From contig NZ_JAAEAH010000022.1 of assembly GCF_010998615.1 (NCBI RefSeq), forward strand, positions 1 through 64,000: DNA of 64,000 nt. The letters run 5' to 3'. A program made the translations under genes and the position numbers. Shown here piece after piece: positions 1 to 11,868 of this stretch (positions are counted from its first letter, which is position 1; each line of letters opens with the position of its first letter). The DNA comes from Myxococcus sp. CA023 (GTDB lineage: Bacteria; Myxococcota; Myxococcia; Myxococcales; Myxococcaceae). A model generated the notes under the pieces. It saw nothing but the letters and a program-made list of their open reading frames with translations, was not told the DNA's origin and did not search any database.

Positions 1-312
1 GGGCGGCGGCCCAGACAGGGGGTGGATCAGCCGGCCGCGAGCGCGACTCCGAGTCGTCCTACACTTAGTGTGAAGGTAACCACGGGTAGTTGCTTACCGG
101 GCACCAAAGGTGGGGTTCACCAGCATCCAGGCGAAGGTCCCGGCTGTCATCGGGATGGGCACCGTGAGGTGGCGCAGGGCCCTCGCTGGCTGCCAGTCGA
201 GGCGGAGTCAAGGCCATCCTTTCTGCAATGCCCTCGAGCGGAGCGCACGCTGGTGAGGGTCGGTCGTCCGGCCGGCACACGCCCGTTTCAATCAGGTATA
301 GAAGAGGAGGTC
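1..312. other. Left-edge non-coding stretch
   Basis: Nothing here is convincingly a gene. An open frame runs from about position 22 into the sulfatase gene without a stop, but its translation before 313 is low-complexity, unlike any domain, and has no ribosome binding site, so I treat it as leader. It presumably holds the promoter of the sulfatase gene; no clear -35/-10 pair was found. Confidence 0.5.
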
Positions 313-2448
313 ATGCCCGAATCCCCCCCTTCCGGCATTCTCCGTTCCTGGTGGCCGCGCCTGCTCGTGGGGGCCGTACTGGGCGTGTTGCTGTTCGCCG
401 CCGAGTCGTGGCTGCTGCTGCGCTCGGGTGTCGTGGGCATGGACATCCCGGTGGATGGCCCCTACGCCGCGTTGATGGCGGCCGTGCGGCCTGTCCTCCC
501 TGGCCTGCTGTTGCGAGTAGCCGCCGTGTACGCCGTGGCCGGCATGGTGCTGGCCGTGGCGGGGACCTTGCTGGCGCGTGCCTGGGGACGGGGCGGCGCG
601 TGGGCGACGTTGGGGCAGGGGCTGCTGTTGTTCGTGCTGCTGGCGTGGGACCGGGCCATCGCGCGTCCGGCCCTCTTCGATGACCTGCCCGCGCTCCGGT
701 CGCTGCTGGCCTGGCTGGTGGATCATGGCGAGCCCTGGCATCCCCGCGCGGTGCTGGTGGCCTGGCTGGTGGCGCACGCGGCGGTGTGGGTGGCGCGCAC
801 GCGGCAGTGGCGGCGCGCGCGATGGGCAGGCGCGGCGCTGGCAGGCGTGGCGGGGCTGTTGGTGGTGGGGAAGAGGATGGCTGGACGCGGCGCGCCCGAG
901 CATCCGCTGGTGGTCGTCATCGGCATCGACGCGTTCCGGCCGGACCGGCTGAAGTCGCAGGGAGGCTCGGGCGAGGTGGCGCCCCACGTGGAGCGCCTGC
1001 TGGAGGAGGCCACGCTCTTCACCCGCGCGTACACGCCCATTGCCCAGACGGAGCCCGCGTGGCGTTCGCTGCTCACCGCGCGGTGGCCGCACGAGACGGG
1101 CGTGCGCTACTCGCTGACGTCCGACTCGCGGATGCAGCTCCAGCGAACCTTCGCGGAGTCCTTCTCCCAGGCGGGGTGGCGCACGGTGTTCGCCACCGAC
1201 TGCTCGCGCTTCCATGCGGAGGGGCCCGCGTCCGGCTTCGAGACGCGCCTGCAGCCGCCGCGCGGGGCGGTGAACTTCCTCCTGGAGAAGCTGCGTTACC
1301 GCGCGCTGGGCATGTTCGCCGACCACGCGTTGGGCGCCGCCTGGTTGCCCGAGTTCATCGACAACCGCGCGCTGGCCGGCATCCATGACCCCATGGGCTA
1401 CGCGGAGCGGCTGGCCTCTCGGCTGGTGGACGAGGCGAGCCAGGGCCCCACGTTGTTCGCCTTCCACGCGACGGCGGCGCACTTCCCGGGCGACCCGGTG
1501 CATCCGTTCTATCGCCGCTTCGTGCCAGCCTCGGAGCCGCTGGAGCGCCGGCTGCGCATGCACTTCGCCCCGGTGTCTCCAGGCGCGAAGGGCGGCTGGA
1601 ACCGGGCGGGCGCGGAGGCGCTCTACGATGAGCTGATTGCACAGGCGGACGCGCAGGTGGGGACGCTGCTGGACGCGCTGCGCCGCTCAGGGCGCTATGA
1701 CGATGCGCTCATCCTCCTGCTGTCGGACCATGGCGAGAGCTTCCACGCGGACCGCGAGGACCTCGCGGGCGCCACGCCGGTACATGGCGCGCGGCTGTCG
1801 GAGGAGGAGAACCGCATCCTCCTGGCGGTGAAGCCACCCAAGGGACGGGGGATGGCGCCAGCCCTGGTGGATTCGCTGGTGCGGTTGGTGGACGTGGGGC
1901 CCACGCTGCTGGAGTTGTCCGGGCTGCCGCGCCTGTCGGATGTGGACGGCGTGTCGCTGGCGCCGCTGCTGCGCGGCGAGGACCTGGGGCCGCTGTCGCT
2001 GTACGCGGAGACGGGCTTCACCCATGTGTTGCCGGAGGTGTTCGACCCGGGGCACTGGCCGGGGGCGCCTCGCTCCTTCGACGCGTACCGCATCCGTCCG
2101 GATGGCGTGGTGGAGATGGGGCCCGCGGCCCACGCCCGCATCCTCCAGGAGAAGGACGTGGGCGCCTTCGACGGCCAGCGCTGGTGGGTGGACCGGCCCC
2201 AGGCCAACGGCACGGTGCTGCGCGCCTGCCAGGGCGACTGTGCAGGGCCGGACGCACTCGCGCTGGAGGCGTGGTTCGACGGCGTGCAGGGCCGGACGGC
2301 GGCGGGAGGCTGGCGTAAGGTGGCCGGCCATGTCGATGACTCCGGACACCCCGAGCCTTCAGGAACGCTACGCACCCCAAAACAGCTGCTTCGGCTGCGG
2401 CCCGGCCAACGCCCAGGGCCTGCGCATCCGCAGCCGCGTGGAGGGTGA
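313..2448 (+). CDS. Membrane-anchored sulfatase/alkaline-phosphatase-fold protein
   Basis: A 711-residue protein. The first 190 residues hold about five hydrophobic segments; a periplasmic catalytic domain of the sulfatase / phosphoglycerol-transferase superfamily follows. The first metal motif is VVVIGIDAFRPDRL, with Asp near residue 206. The nucleophile region reads QTEPAWRSLLTARWPHE, so Thr246 sits where sulfatases carry Cys/Ser; this is the pattern of LtaS/EptA-type phospho-transferases rather than formylglycine sulfatases. A later SDHGESF motif supplies further metal ligands. I chose the ATG at 313 because GAAGAGGAGG lies just upstream. The last 40 codons overlap the next gene in another frame and look like read-through sequence. 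Substrate unknown; envelope modification is an inference. Confidence 0.8.
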   Translation: MPESPPSGILRSWWPRLLVGAVLGVLLFAAESWLLLRSGVVGMDIPVDGPYAALMAAVRPVLPGLLLRVAAVYAVAGMVLAVAGTLLARAWGRGGAWATLGQGLLLFVLLAWDRAIARPALFDDLPALRSLLAWLVDHGEPWHPRAVLVAWLVAHAAVWVARTRQWRRARWAGAALAGVAGLLVVGKRMAGRGAPEHPLVVVIGIDAFRPDRLKSQGGSGEVAPHVERLLEEATLFTRAYTPIAQTEPAWRSLLTARWPHETGVRYSLTSDSRMQLQRTFAESFSQAGWRTVFATDCSRFHAEGPASGFETRLQPPRGAVNFLLEKLRYRALGMFADHALGAAWLPEFIDNRALAGIHDPMGYAERLASRLVDEASQGPTLFAFHATAAHFPGDPVHPFYRRFVPASEPLERRLRMHFAPVSPGAKGGWNRAGAEALYDELIAQADAQVGTLLDALRRSGRYDDALILLLSDHGESFHADREDLAGATPVHGARLSEEENRILLAVKPPKGRGMAPALVDSLVRLVDVGPTLLELSGLPRLSDVDGVSLAPLLRGEDLGPLSLYAETGFTHVLPEVFDPGHWPGAPRSFDAYRIRPDGVVEMGPAAHARILQEKDVGAFDGQRWWVDRPQANGTVLRACQGDCAGPDALALEAWFDGVQGRTAAGGWRKVAGHVDDSGHPEPSGTLRTPKQLLRLRPGQRPGPAHPQPRGG

Positions 2449-2806
2449 TTCCGTCGTCGCGGAGTGGACGCCGCAAGAGCACCACCACGCCTTCGAGGGC
2501 GTGCTCAGCGGCGGCATCATCGGCACGCTGCTGGACTGTCACTGCAACTGGACAGCGGCGTACCACCTGATGCGCGCGCAGGGCGGGGACGCGCCGCCGT
2601 GCACCGTCACCGCCGAGTACGCCATCACCCTCAAGCGTCCCACGCCCATGGCCGGGCCGCTGCGCCTGGAGGCGAAGCCGGTGGAGATCCAGGGTGACCG
2701 CGCCGTCATCGAAGGCACGCTCACCGCGGGCGGGAAGGTGACGGCCACCTGCCGGGGCACCTTCGTCGCCGTGAAGCCGGGCCACCCCGCGTACCACCGC
2801 TGGTAG
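2330..2806 (+). CDS. PaaI-type hotdog thioesterase
   Basis: A 158-residue hotdog-fold protein with the family signature CFGCGPANAQGL near residues 20-31, followed by the HHAFEGVLSGGIIGTLLDCH segment typical of PaaI/acyl-CoA thioesterases. Such enzymes hydrolyse acyl-CoA or aryl-CoA thioesters; the substrate cannot be told from sequence. The ATG at 2330 (or 2336, two codons later) sits about 119 bases before the end of the sulfatase gene, so the two genes overlap in different frames. It is convergent with nuoB. Confidence 0.8.
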   Translation: MSMTPDTPSLQERYAPQNSCFGCGPANAQGLRIRSRVEGDSVVAEWTPQEHHHAFEGVLSGGIIGTLLDCHCNWTAAYHLMRAQGGDAPPCTVTAEYAITLKRPTPMAGPLRLEAKPVEIQGDRAVIEGTLTAGGKVTATCRGTFVAVKPGHPAYHRW

Positions 2807-2824
2807 TGGCGCCAGAAATACCAA

Positions 2825-2868
2825 GGCCCCGGCGCTTCCACCGACTGAGGCGGGAAGCGGGCGGGGCC
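2825..2868. terminator. Hairpin between convergent thioesterase and nuoB
   Basis: A two-part inverted repeat: 2825-2831 pairs with 2862-2868 (GGCCCCG/CGGGGCC), and inside it 2833-2839 pairs with 2853-2859 (CGCTTCC/GGAAGCG). It lies between the stop of the thioesterase and the stop of nuoB, so it can serve both strands. There is no clear T-run. Confidence 0.5.
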
Positions 2869-2893
2869 CTGGCGGTACCGCGCGTGGGGCGCG

Positions 2894-3457
2894 TTACTTG
2901 TTCATGGACAGCAGCAGGTTGTGCCGCGCGGCCGTGGGGTTGGCCTCCTCGCGGTCCGCGATGCGGTGGACCTGGTTGCCAATCTTGTCCTGCAGCAGCA
3001 TCAGGCCGTCGAGCACCTGCTCCGGGCGCGGCGGGCAGCCGGGGATGTAGACGTCCACCGGGATGATGCGGTCGATGCCCTGCAGCACCGCGTAGTTGTC
3101 GTAGAAGCCGCCCGAGGACGCGCACACGCCGAAGGCCACGACCCACTTGGGCTCGGCCATCTGCTCGTAGACGCGCTTGAGGATGGGGGCCTGCTTCAGG
3201 TTGATGGTGCCCACCACCATCAGCAGGTCCGCCTGGCGCGGCGAGAAGCGGGGGAACTCCGCGCCGAAGCGGGAGATGTCGTGCCGGCTGGCGGCCACGG
3301 ACATGTACTCCATGCCGCAGCAGGCCGTGGCGTACGGATACGTGAAGAGCGAGTACTTACGCGCCCAACCCAGGCCCTTCGAGACGATGGACTGGAGCCA
3401 GCCCATGGACTCGTCACGGCGGGTCGTCACGATGTTTGCGAGGTCAGCGTCAGCCAT
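2894..3457 (-). CDS. nuoB: NADH-quinone oxidoreductase subunit B
   Basis: A 187-residue NuoB/PSST subunit of complex I, carrying the terminal N2 [4Fe-4S] cluster that passes electrons to quinone. The four ligands are visible: adjacent Cys46-Cys47 in [10 protein letters not shown], Cys112 in FGVCASSGG and Cys141 in IPGCPPRP. Length is normal. The start lies six bases after the nuoA stop, so the two are cotranscribed. No other nuo gene follows: the next gene is convergent. The remaining complex I genes must lie elsewhere. Confidence 0.97.
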   Translation of the reverse strand: MADADLANIVTTRRDESMGWLQSIVSKGLGWARKYSLFTYPYATACCGMEYMSVAASRHDISRFGAEFPRFSPRQADLLMVVGTINLKQAPILKRVYEQMAEPKWVVAFGVCASSGGFYDNYAVLQGIDRIIPVDVYIPGCPPRPEQVLDGLMLLQDKIGNQVHRIADREEANPTAARHNLLLSMNK

Positions 3458-3463
3458 GATGTC

Positions 3464-3835
3464 TCAGCTCTCCCAGTCCAGGGCGCCCTTCTTCCAGATG
3501 TAGATAAGGCCGACCACCAGCGTCGCCGCGAAAACCAGCATCTCCACGTACCCGAACCAGCCGAGCGCCTGGAAGTTCACCGCCCAGGGGTACAGGAACA
3601 CCGCTTCCACGTCGAACACGATGAACAGCAGGGCCACGACGTAGAACTTCACCGCGAAGCGCTGCCGTGCCGGGCCGCTCGACTCGGAGCCGGCCTCGAA
3701 GCTGGTTGCCTTGATGGCGCTCGGGCGGCGAGGACCCAGCCGCGTGGTGATCTGGGGAATGAGCATCGCCATTCCACCCGCCAGCAGCAGGACGACGGCC
3801 AGCGGCAGGTATGGCGTGAGGGGAGTCGGAGTCAT
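3464..3835 (-). CDS. nuoA: NADH-quinone oxidoreductase subunit A
   Basis: A 123-residue NuoA/ND3 membrane subunit of complex I. It has three hydrophobic helices (about 10-30, 65-85 and 93-113), the cytoplasmic FEAGSESSG loop and the FDVEAVFLYPWA motif characteristic of the family, with acidic residues inside the membrane implicated in proton pumping. It is the first gene of a two-gene nuoA-nuoB unit. About 250 bases separate it from the divergent chemoreceptor gene, so its promoter should lie there. Confidence 0.96.
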   Translation of the reverse strand: MTPTPLTPYLPLAVVLLLAGGMAMLIPQITTRLGPRRPSAIKATSFEAGSESSGPARQRFAVKFYVVALLFIVFDVEAVFLYPWAVNFQALGWFGYVEMLVFAATLVVGLIYIWKKGALDWES

Positions 3836-4084
3836 CGCGCGGCGAACCTAATGACACCGCGCTCGCCATGTCAAAGGGAAAGTCCAGGGGGTGGCGCGCC
3901 AACCCCTTGAGATGACGGCGAAAAGCAGTGTTCATGATACCCCAGGGCGCGCATGGCGTGGATCAGCCGCCCGGACGGCTCCCGTCTAGCTGGCCAGTTT
4001 GACGCTCCGCGAAGGGACGCCTACCGTCCGAGAACCGTCGGCATCCATCCGGCGTGAAACTTTCTCACCGGGGAGATGGCAAGC

Positions 4085-5647
4085 ATGTGGGGCCGGCTCG
4101 GCTTGCGGACGCAGGTGGCCATCGCGGTGCTCGTGCCGTGCCTGGCGGTGGTGAGCTTCTGCGTCGTGTACTTCCCCATGCACCAACGGGAAGTCACGCT
4201 GGAGTTGCTCCAGAAGCGGGTGCGGGTGGTGGCGCGGCTGATATCGCAGCACCCCGCGCTCCTGTCCGCGGACAGCACGCCGGAATCCACGGCCCGGGTG
4301 CGGGACGTGTTGTCGATGCTGGAGGCCCCGGAGGCGCTGAACGAGCGCAGTGGCTTCACCCTGCGCTACCAGGGGCTGGTGTCGGCGGAAGGCACCGTGC
4401 TCCATGGGCGCGGCCCCATTCCCACGGCCATCCGCTCGCTCGGCGTGGAGGGGCTGGAGGGCTGTACCACGTCCACCCAACACGACGAGGTGTCGGTCCG
4501 CTGCGCCAGTGGTGAGCGCATCTACGTGGCGGGCTTCGGCGTCCAGGAAGCGCTCAGCTCGGTGGATGACATGCGGGGCGCGGTGCTGGCCGGACTGGCG
4601 GGCGCGCTGGTGCTGGGGCTGGCCCTGTCCTTGTTCATCAGCCGCGCCATCGCCGAACCGGTGGCCCGGGTGACGGAGGTGGTGCGGGACGTGGCCCGGG
4701 GCGACATGTCGCGTGGGGAACTGGACGTGCCGGCCACAGGCGAGGTGCGCCTCATGGCGCAGTCCTTCAACAAGATGCTGGGCACGCTGCGCACCTCGGT
4801 GACGGAGATGGTTTCGCGCACGGAGCAGCTGTCCGGCGCGTCGCGGGGCCTGTTGGGGGCGTCCGCGGACCAGGAGCACGTCATCAGCCAGCAGGCGGCG
4901 TACGCGCAGCAGATTGCCGCCACGTTCGAGGAGCTGAGCCGCACGGCCGAGCAGATCTCCAGCTCCACGGAGGTGGTGGAGTCGAGCGCGCGGCGCACCC
5001 ACGAGGCCGTGGCGGAGGCCATGGCGGTGGTGGCGCAGGTGGTGGCGGGCATCAACGACATCCGCACCGAGTCCAAGGGCGTGGCGGACGCGATTGTCGG
5101 CCTCAACCAGGACCTGCAGCAGGTGTCGAAGATTGCCCAGGTCATCAACCAGGTGGCGGAGCGCTCCGACTTGCTGGCGCTGAACGCGGCGCTGGAGGGC
5201 ACCAAGGCGGGCGAGGTGGGGCGGGGCTTCTCGCTGGTGGCCGCGGAGATGCGCAAGCTGGCGGAGAACGTGTCCGCATCCGCGCGTGACATCGCCCGCA
5301 TCGTGGAGAAGGTGCAGGACTCCGGCGAGGAAGCGGCGGCGAAGGCCCGCGTGGGCATGGCCACCAGCGACCGGGGCGTGGAGGTGGCCGAGCAGGCCTC
5401 CTCCGTGTTCCAGCGAATCGTCGAGCTGGCGCGCGGCACCAGCGAGGCGGCGCGGCAGATCACCATCGCCACCCGTCAGCAGCGCCAGTCCAGCGAGCAG
5501 GCCGTGCAGGGCGCCCGCAACGTCGCGGAGCTGGTGAAGCAGGGCGTGGACGCGACGGGACGCACCACGCGCATCGCCCAGGACCTGCAGGCGGTGGCCG
5601 AGGGGCTCACCGCCGTCACCAGCCGCTTCAAGACGACGCGGAACTGA
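4085..5647 (+). CDS. Methyl-accepting chemotaxis protein
   Basis: A 520-residue chemoreceptor: transmembrane helix 1 about 11-30, a periplasmic sensor of roughly 130 residues, helix 2 about 166-186, HAMP about 187-240, then a long coiled-coil signalling domain. The hairpin tip that contacts CheA/CheW reads SDLLALNAALEGTKAGEVGRGFSLVAAEMRKL (shown here only as the family core around residues 361-392). An ATG at 4076 is in frame, but the ATG at 4085 is better placed behind GGGGAG at 4070-4075. There is no chemotaxis operon adjacent. The ligand is unknown. It is convergent with the amphi-Trp gene, three bases apart. Confidence 0.93.
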   Translation: MWGRLGLRTQVAIAVLVPCLAVVSFCVVYFPMHQREVTLELLQKRVRVVARLISQHPALLSADSTPESTARVRDVLSMLEAPEALNERSGFTLRYQGLVSAEGTVLHGRGPIPTAIRSLGVEGLEGCTTSTQHDEVSVRCASGERIYVAGFGVQEALSSVDDMRGAVLAGLAGALVLGLALSLFISRAIAEPVARVTEVVRDVARGDMSRGELDVPATGEVRLMAQSFNKMLGTLRTSVTEMVSRTEQLSGASRGLLGASADQEHVISQQAAYAQQIAATFEELSRTAEQISSSTEVVESSARRTHEAVAEAMAVVAQVVAGINDIRTESKGVADAIVGLNQDLQQVSKIAQVINQVAERSDLLALNAALEGTKAGEVGRGFSLVAAEMRKLAENVSASARDIARIVEKVQDSGEEAAAKARVGMATSDRGVEVAEQASSVFQRIVELARGTSEAARQITIATRQQRQSSEQAVQGARNVAELVKQGVDATGRTTRIAQDLQAVAEGLTAVTSRFKTTRN

Positions 5648-5650
5648 GGC

Positions 5651-5887
5651 TCACTCCCGCTGCCAGCGCAGCTGGAACTCGACCTCGTCCACGCCGTCCT
5701 CGCGCTCGTGCTCGATGTTGAAGAGCGCGTCGGCGGGGATGCGCAGGCGCTCGCCGGCGACCTGGATGCTGAAGGCCTTGCCCTCCTCGATGGCGTCCGC
5801 CAACCGCCGCAGCTTCGCGACGAAGTCCTTGCGCGGGTACGTCTTCTCCAGGTCTCGGTTCGCTCGCTTCGCCTTCTTTTGCGCCAT
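5651..5887 (-). CDS. Amphi-Trp domain small protein
   Basis: A 78-residue basic-then-acidic protein matching the amphi-Trp domain pattern: a helical segment (FVAKLRRLADAIEEGKAF), two beta strands, then an acidic strand ending in a conserved Trp (VEFQLRW). The family is small and its function unknown. The opening AQKKAKRANRD is very basic. It ends three bases from the chemoreceptor stop. Confidence 0.7.
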   Translation of the reverse strand: MAQKKAKRANRDLEKTYPRKDFVAKLRRLADAIEEGKAFSIQVAGERLRIPADALFNIEHEREDGVDEVEFQLRWQRE

Positions 5888-5980
5888 CGTCGTGGGCTCT
5901 TTCGTCCAGGGTTTCCCCGGATGATGGCATCGCCCGCGATGGATGCGCAGCCTGAATCAGCGCGGCATTCGAGACACGCG

Positions 5981-6867
5981 TCAGCCCATCAGACGGTGGA
6001 GGCTGAGGTCCAGGCGGCTCTGGACCAGGCCCAGGAGGCTCTCCACCTCGCGCCCGTCCAGCTTCAGCCGGGCGGCCAGCTCTCGGTGGGTCTGTTTCAG
6101 GAGCCGCTCACGGGCCTGGGCCACGTGGCGTGCCACACTGGAGCGGGGCTCCGCGTACAGCGTGGCGATGCGGTCCATGGTGAGGCCGTGGAGGTGGTGC
6201 AGGCGCAAAAGCGCGCGCTCCCGTTCGGACAACGTCGCCAGCGCGGCCTGGAGGGATTCGGACAGGGCTTGCCGGGAGTGGGCTTGGAGCACGTTTCGCT
6301 CGGGGTCGTCCCGGGACAGCAGCTGCTCCAAGGCCTCCGGAGGCGTGGAGGACTGTTCGTGGCGGCCGGTCTGCTCCAGCAACTCGCCGCCGATGCGCGA
6401 GGCGACGATTCGCACCCAGCCGCCCAGCGAGCCCCGGCCCGAGTACTCCGCGATTTTCGGCGCGCCGCCGTGAACGCCCAGCAGGAGCCGCTGGCGCGTC
6501 ACCTGGAGCACCTCGTCCACCATCCCCGTGAGGTGCTGGGACAGCCGTGCGGCGGCTTTCTGGAGGACGTGCTTCTCGAAGAGCTGCAACGCCTGGGGCT
6601 CTCCCTGGGCACAGGCACACGCCAGGTAGACGTCCGCGGCATGGAGCTGCTTGAGCGCATCCAGGGGTGTGCCTTCCGCGCGCAGGTGCCGGCCCACGTG
6701 GTGCAACAGGGCCGCGGGCGCCAGTGCCACGGTGGGCCACGCCGCACGGCCTTGGTCGAGCAGCTCCGTGAGCAGGGCCTCCAGCGCGGGCGCGGAGCGC
6801 AGCGTGTCGTGCAGTGACTCGGGTGCCCCCGCGAGCAGCAGTGGCGTCAGCGTTTCCGGAGCCTGGC

Positions 6868-6871
<4 letters not shown>
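5981..6871 (-). CDS. Sigma-70-family factor, myxobacterial type
   Basis: A 296-residue protein with sigma-70 family architecture. The C-terminal part has a region-4-like helix-turn-helix: LSERERALLRLHHLHGLTMDRIATLYAEPRSSVARHVAQARERL covers about residues 206-250. An upstream part (about 100-160) resembles region 2, including GSLGGWVRIVASRIGGELL. The N-terminal 90 residues are extra. It resembles a sigma subfamily seen in Myxococcales. The ATG overlaps the stop of the upstream kinase gene by four bases (ATGA), implying coupled translation, so the kinase probably controls this factor. A longer frame extends upstream but overlaps the kinase and was rejected. Confidence 0.8.
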
Positions 6872-9984
<3,113 letters not shown>

Positions 9985-10041
9985 GGAGGCCCGGAGACTA
10001 ACAAATTCCTGGACTTTTCACTTTTCCCCGCCTGTGGCGGC

Positions 10042-10860
10042 TCAGGCCTGGGCGCGTGACTTGAGGCGGGCGAAGAGCTCGGGAGGCATGGACGCGGTGC
10101 CCAGCCGGTGGTCGGCGGAGATGGCCTCGCCGTGGAAGTCGCTGCCAGCGGTGGGGACCAGGTCCAGCTCCTTGGCCAGGCTGAGATACTTCTGGCGCAC
10201 GCTGGGGTTGTGGTCCTCGTGCAGCACCTCAAGGCCCGAAAGTCCCGCCTGGGCGAGCGCGCGAATCTCCAGTCGCTCCATGCGCGATGAACCCGGGTGG
10301 GCGAGCGTGGCCGTGCCGCCCGCGTTGCGGATGAGGCGGATGGCGTCCTCGCCCGCCAACTTGAAGCGCTCCACCCAGGCGGCGCCGCGCATGCCCAGGA
10401 AGCGGTCGAAGGCTTCCTTCACGTCCACCACCCAGCCGCGGTCCACCAGCACGCGGGCCAGATGGGGTCGTCCCAGCTGCGCGTCGCCGGCCACCGCCCG
10501 GACGTGCTCCATGCGCACGGGGTAGCCCAGCTGCCGCATGCGCTCCAGCAGGGCGTCCATGCGCTGCTCGCGCTCCAGTCGGAGCCGGTCGGCGAAGCGG
10601 GCGATGTCCTCGTCGTCCGGTCTCAGGAAGTGCCCCAGGATGTGGCACTCGCGTCCATGAATGAACGCGGAGATTTCGATGCCCGGCACCAGCTCCACGC
10701 CGTGGGCGCGCGCCGCCACCTCGGCCTCGGCCAACCCCGCGACGGTGTCGTGGTCGGTGATCGCCAACACCGTCACCCCGGCGGCGGCCGCCCGCGCCAG
10801 CAGCTCCGTGGGAGCATATTGACCGTCGCTGGCGGTGGTGTGCGAGTGCAGGTCAATCAC
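10042..10860 (-). CDS. PHP-domain phosphoesterase (RNase AM / nucleoside bisphosphatase type)
   Basis: A 272-residue PHP protein. The metal motifs are visible: IDLHSHTTASDG at the N-terminus, AITDHDT, PGIEISAF, LAHPG and, near the end, TAGSDFHGE. The family includes RNase AM (YciV) and 3',5'-nucleoside bisphosphate phosphatases. The start is a GTG at 10860 with GGAG six bases upstream; an in-frame ATG 30 codons earlier adds non-family residues and was not used. It lies 57 bases upstream of the kinase gene on the same strand. Confidence 0.85.
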   Translation of the reverse strand: MIDLHSHTTASDGQYAPTELLARAAAAGVTVLAITDHDTVAGLAEAEVAARAHGVELVPGIEISAFIHGRECHILGHFLRPDDEDIARFADRLRLEREQRMDALLERMRQLGYPVRMEHVRAVAGDAQLGRPHLARVLVDRGWVVDVKEAFDRFLGMRGAAWVERFKLAGEDAIRLIRNAGGTATLAHPGSSRMERLEIRALAQAGLSGLEVLHEDHNPSVRQKYLSLAKELDLVPTAGSDFHGEAISADHRLGTASMPPELFARLKSRAQA

Positions 10861-10977
10861 GGCGGGCTCCAGGGTGTGGGTGAATGTTCCCCATACGCGA
10901 CCTATGCCGGGTTTCACACCAACTTGCGGCATGGGGGGTGCCGCCGCCACCCAGGGTGTGGCTACTGTCCGAGCCCT

Positions 10978-11265
10978 ATGGGCAAGAAGTCCGATACGAC
11001 CATCGAGAACCGGGTCTACCTCTTCGAGTCACTGGCGAGCAGCTACGTGGCGTCCGCCACAGAGGTCTTGTCCTCGGAGGACCCCGCGGTGCGGCAGCGC
11101 GCGCGCCGGGCCCTGGCGGAGCTGGCCTTCGTGTCCTGTGTCATGGCGGACACTTCTCATCTGCCGGCCGAGCAGGTTCGGGCCCAGGTGCTCGGCGCGC
11201 CCGAGCGCGTCCCAGAGGTCCCTTCGAAGGTGGCCGGCGGAGCGGCCCGGAAGCGCAACAAGTAG
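10978..11265 (+). CDS. Small hypothetical protein
   Basis: A 95-residue protein beginning MGKKSDTTIENRVYLFESLASSYV; helical, with a basic C-terminus (AARKRNK). I do not recognise a family. The composition is protein-like, and the start matches the 3' neighbour spacing. It is divergent from the PHP gene, 117 bases apart, and lies 62 bases upstream of the OsmC gene on the same strand. Confidence 0.55.
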   Translation: MGKKSDTTIENRVYLFESLASSYVASATEVLSSEDPAVRQRARRALAELAFVSCVMADTSHLPAEQVRAQVLGAPERVPEVPSKVAGGAARKRNK

Positions 11266-11327
11266 CGGCCCCTGTCGCGGTTCGGGTGGTATGTCGGCGG
11301 AGCCCTTTTGCTTCGAGGAGCGCCGAC

Positions 11328-11762
11328 ATGAGCCCGCCGCAGACGCCCGCCACGGGCGTGGTGATGACGCTGGTCAGCCAGCCCCAGTTCAAGACGCAGC
11401 TCACCCATGGCCCGTCGGGCACGGTGAATCAGACGGAGGCGCCGCGCGACAACGGCGGCACCGGTGGCAGCTTCTCACCCACGGACCTGGTGGGCGCGGC
11501 GCTGATGTCGTGCGCGGTGACGACGATGCACCTGTTCGCCTCGCGTGAAGGCATTGCCCTGGGCGAGGTGAGCGCCCGTGTGGAGAAGCGGATGTCGCCG
11601 CCGCCGCGCCGCATCGCCGAGCTGGTGCTGGACATCCAGATGCCGGCCGGCCTGTCCGCCGAGCACCGGGCCACATTGGAGAAGGTGGGCCGCGAGTGCC
11701 CGGTGGCCCGCAGCCTCCACCCGGACGTGAAGCTGCCGCTGACGTTCAGCTATCCGGACTGA
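11328..11762 (+). CDS. OsmC/Ohr-family peroxiredoxin-like protein
   Basis: A 144-residue OsmC-family protein. The two redox cysteines are Cys62 in ALMSCAVTTM and Cys124 in GRECPVARSL, with the usual GGSFSPTDLVGAAL helix before the first. The family reduces organic hydroperoxides; whether this is OsmC or a thiol-dependent YhfA-like member is not decided. The start is fixed by GAGGAG at 11315-11320, seven bases ahead of the ATG. Confidence 0.88.
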   Translation: MSPPQTPATGVVMTLVSQPQFKTQLTHGPSGTVNQTEAPRDNGGTGGSFSPTDLVGAALMSCAVTTMHLFASREGIALGEVSARVEKRMSPPPRRIAELVLDIQMPAGLSAEHRATLEKVGRECPVARSLHPDVKLPLTFSYPD

Positions 11763-11868
11763 GGACGCCAGGCTGCTTGCCCTCCTGGGGGCTTGCCCGC
11801 GAATGCTGCGGGTGGGCCCCTTCGTGTTCATCCTCCCCGACTGCGGGGCTCGTCCTGGAGGACACGGC

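Noticed and set aside
3836..4075. Sigma-54 or sigma-70 promoters in the nuoA/chemoreceptor gap
   Set aside because: No hexamer pair with acceptable spacing stood out; a promoter must exist, but I cannot place it.
10003..10045. CCGCC/GGCGG hairpin between kinase and PHP genes as terminator
   Set aside because: The A/T-rich flank is on the wrong side for both strands, and the stem is only 5 bp.
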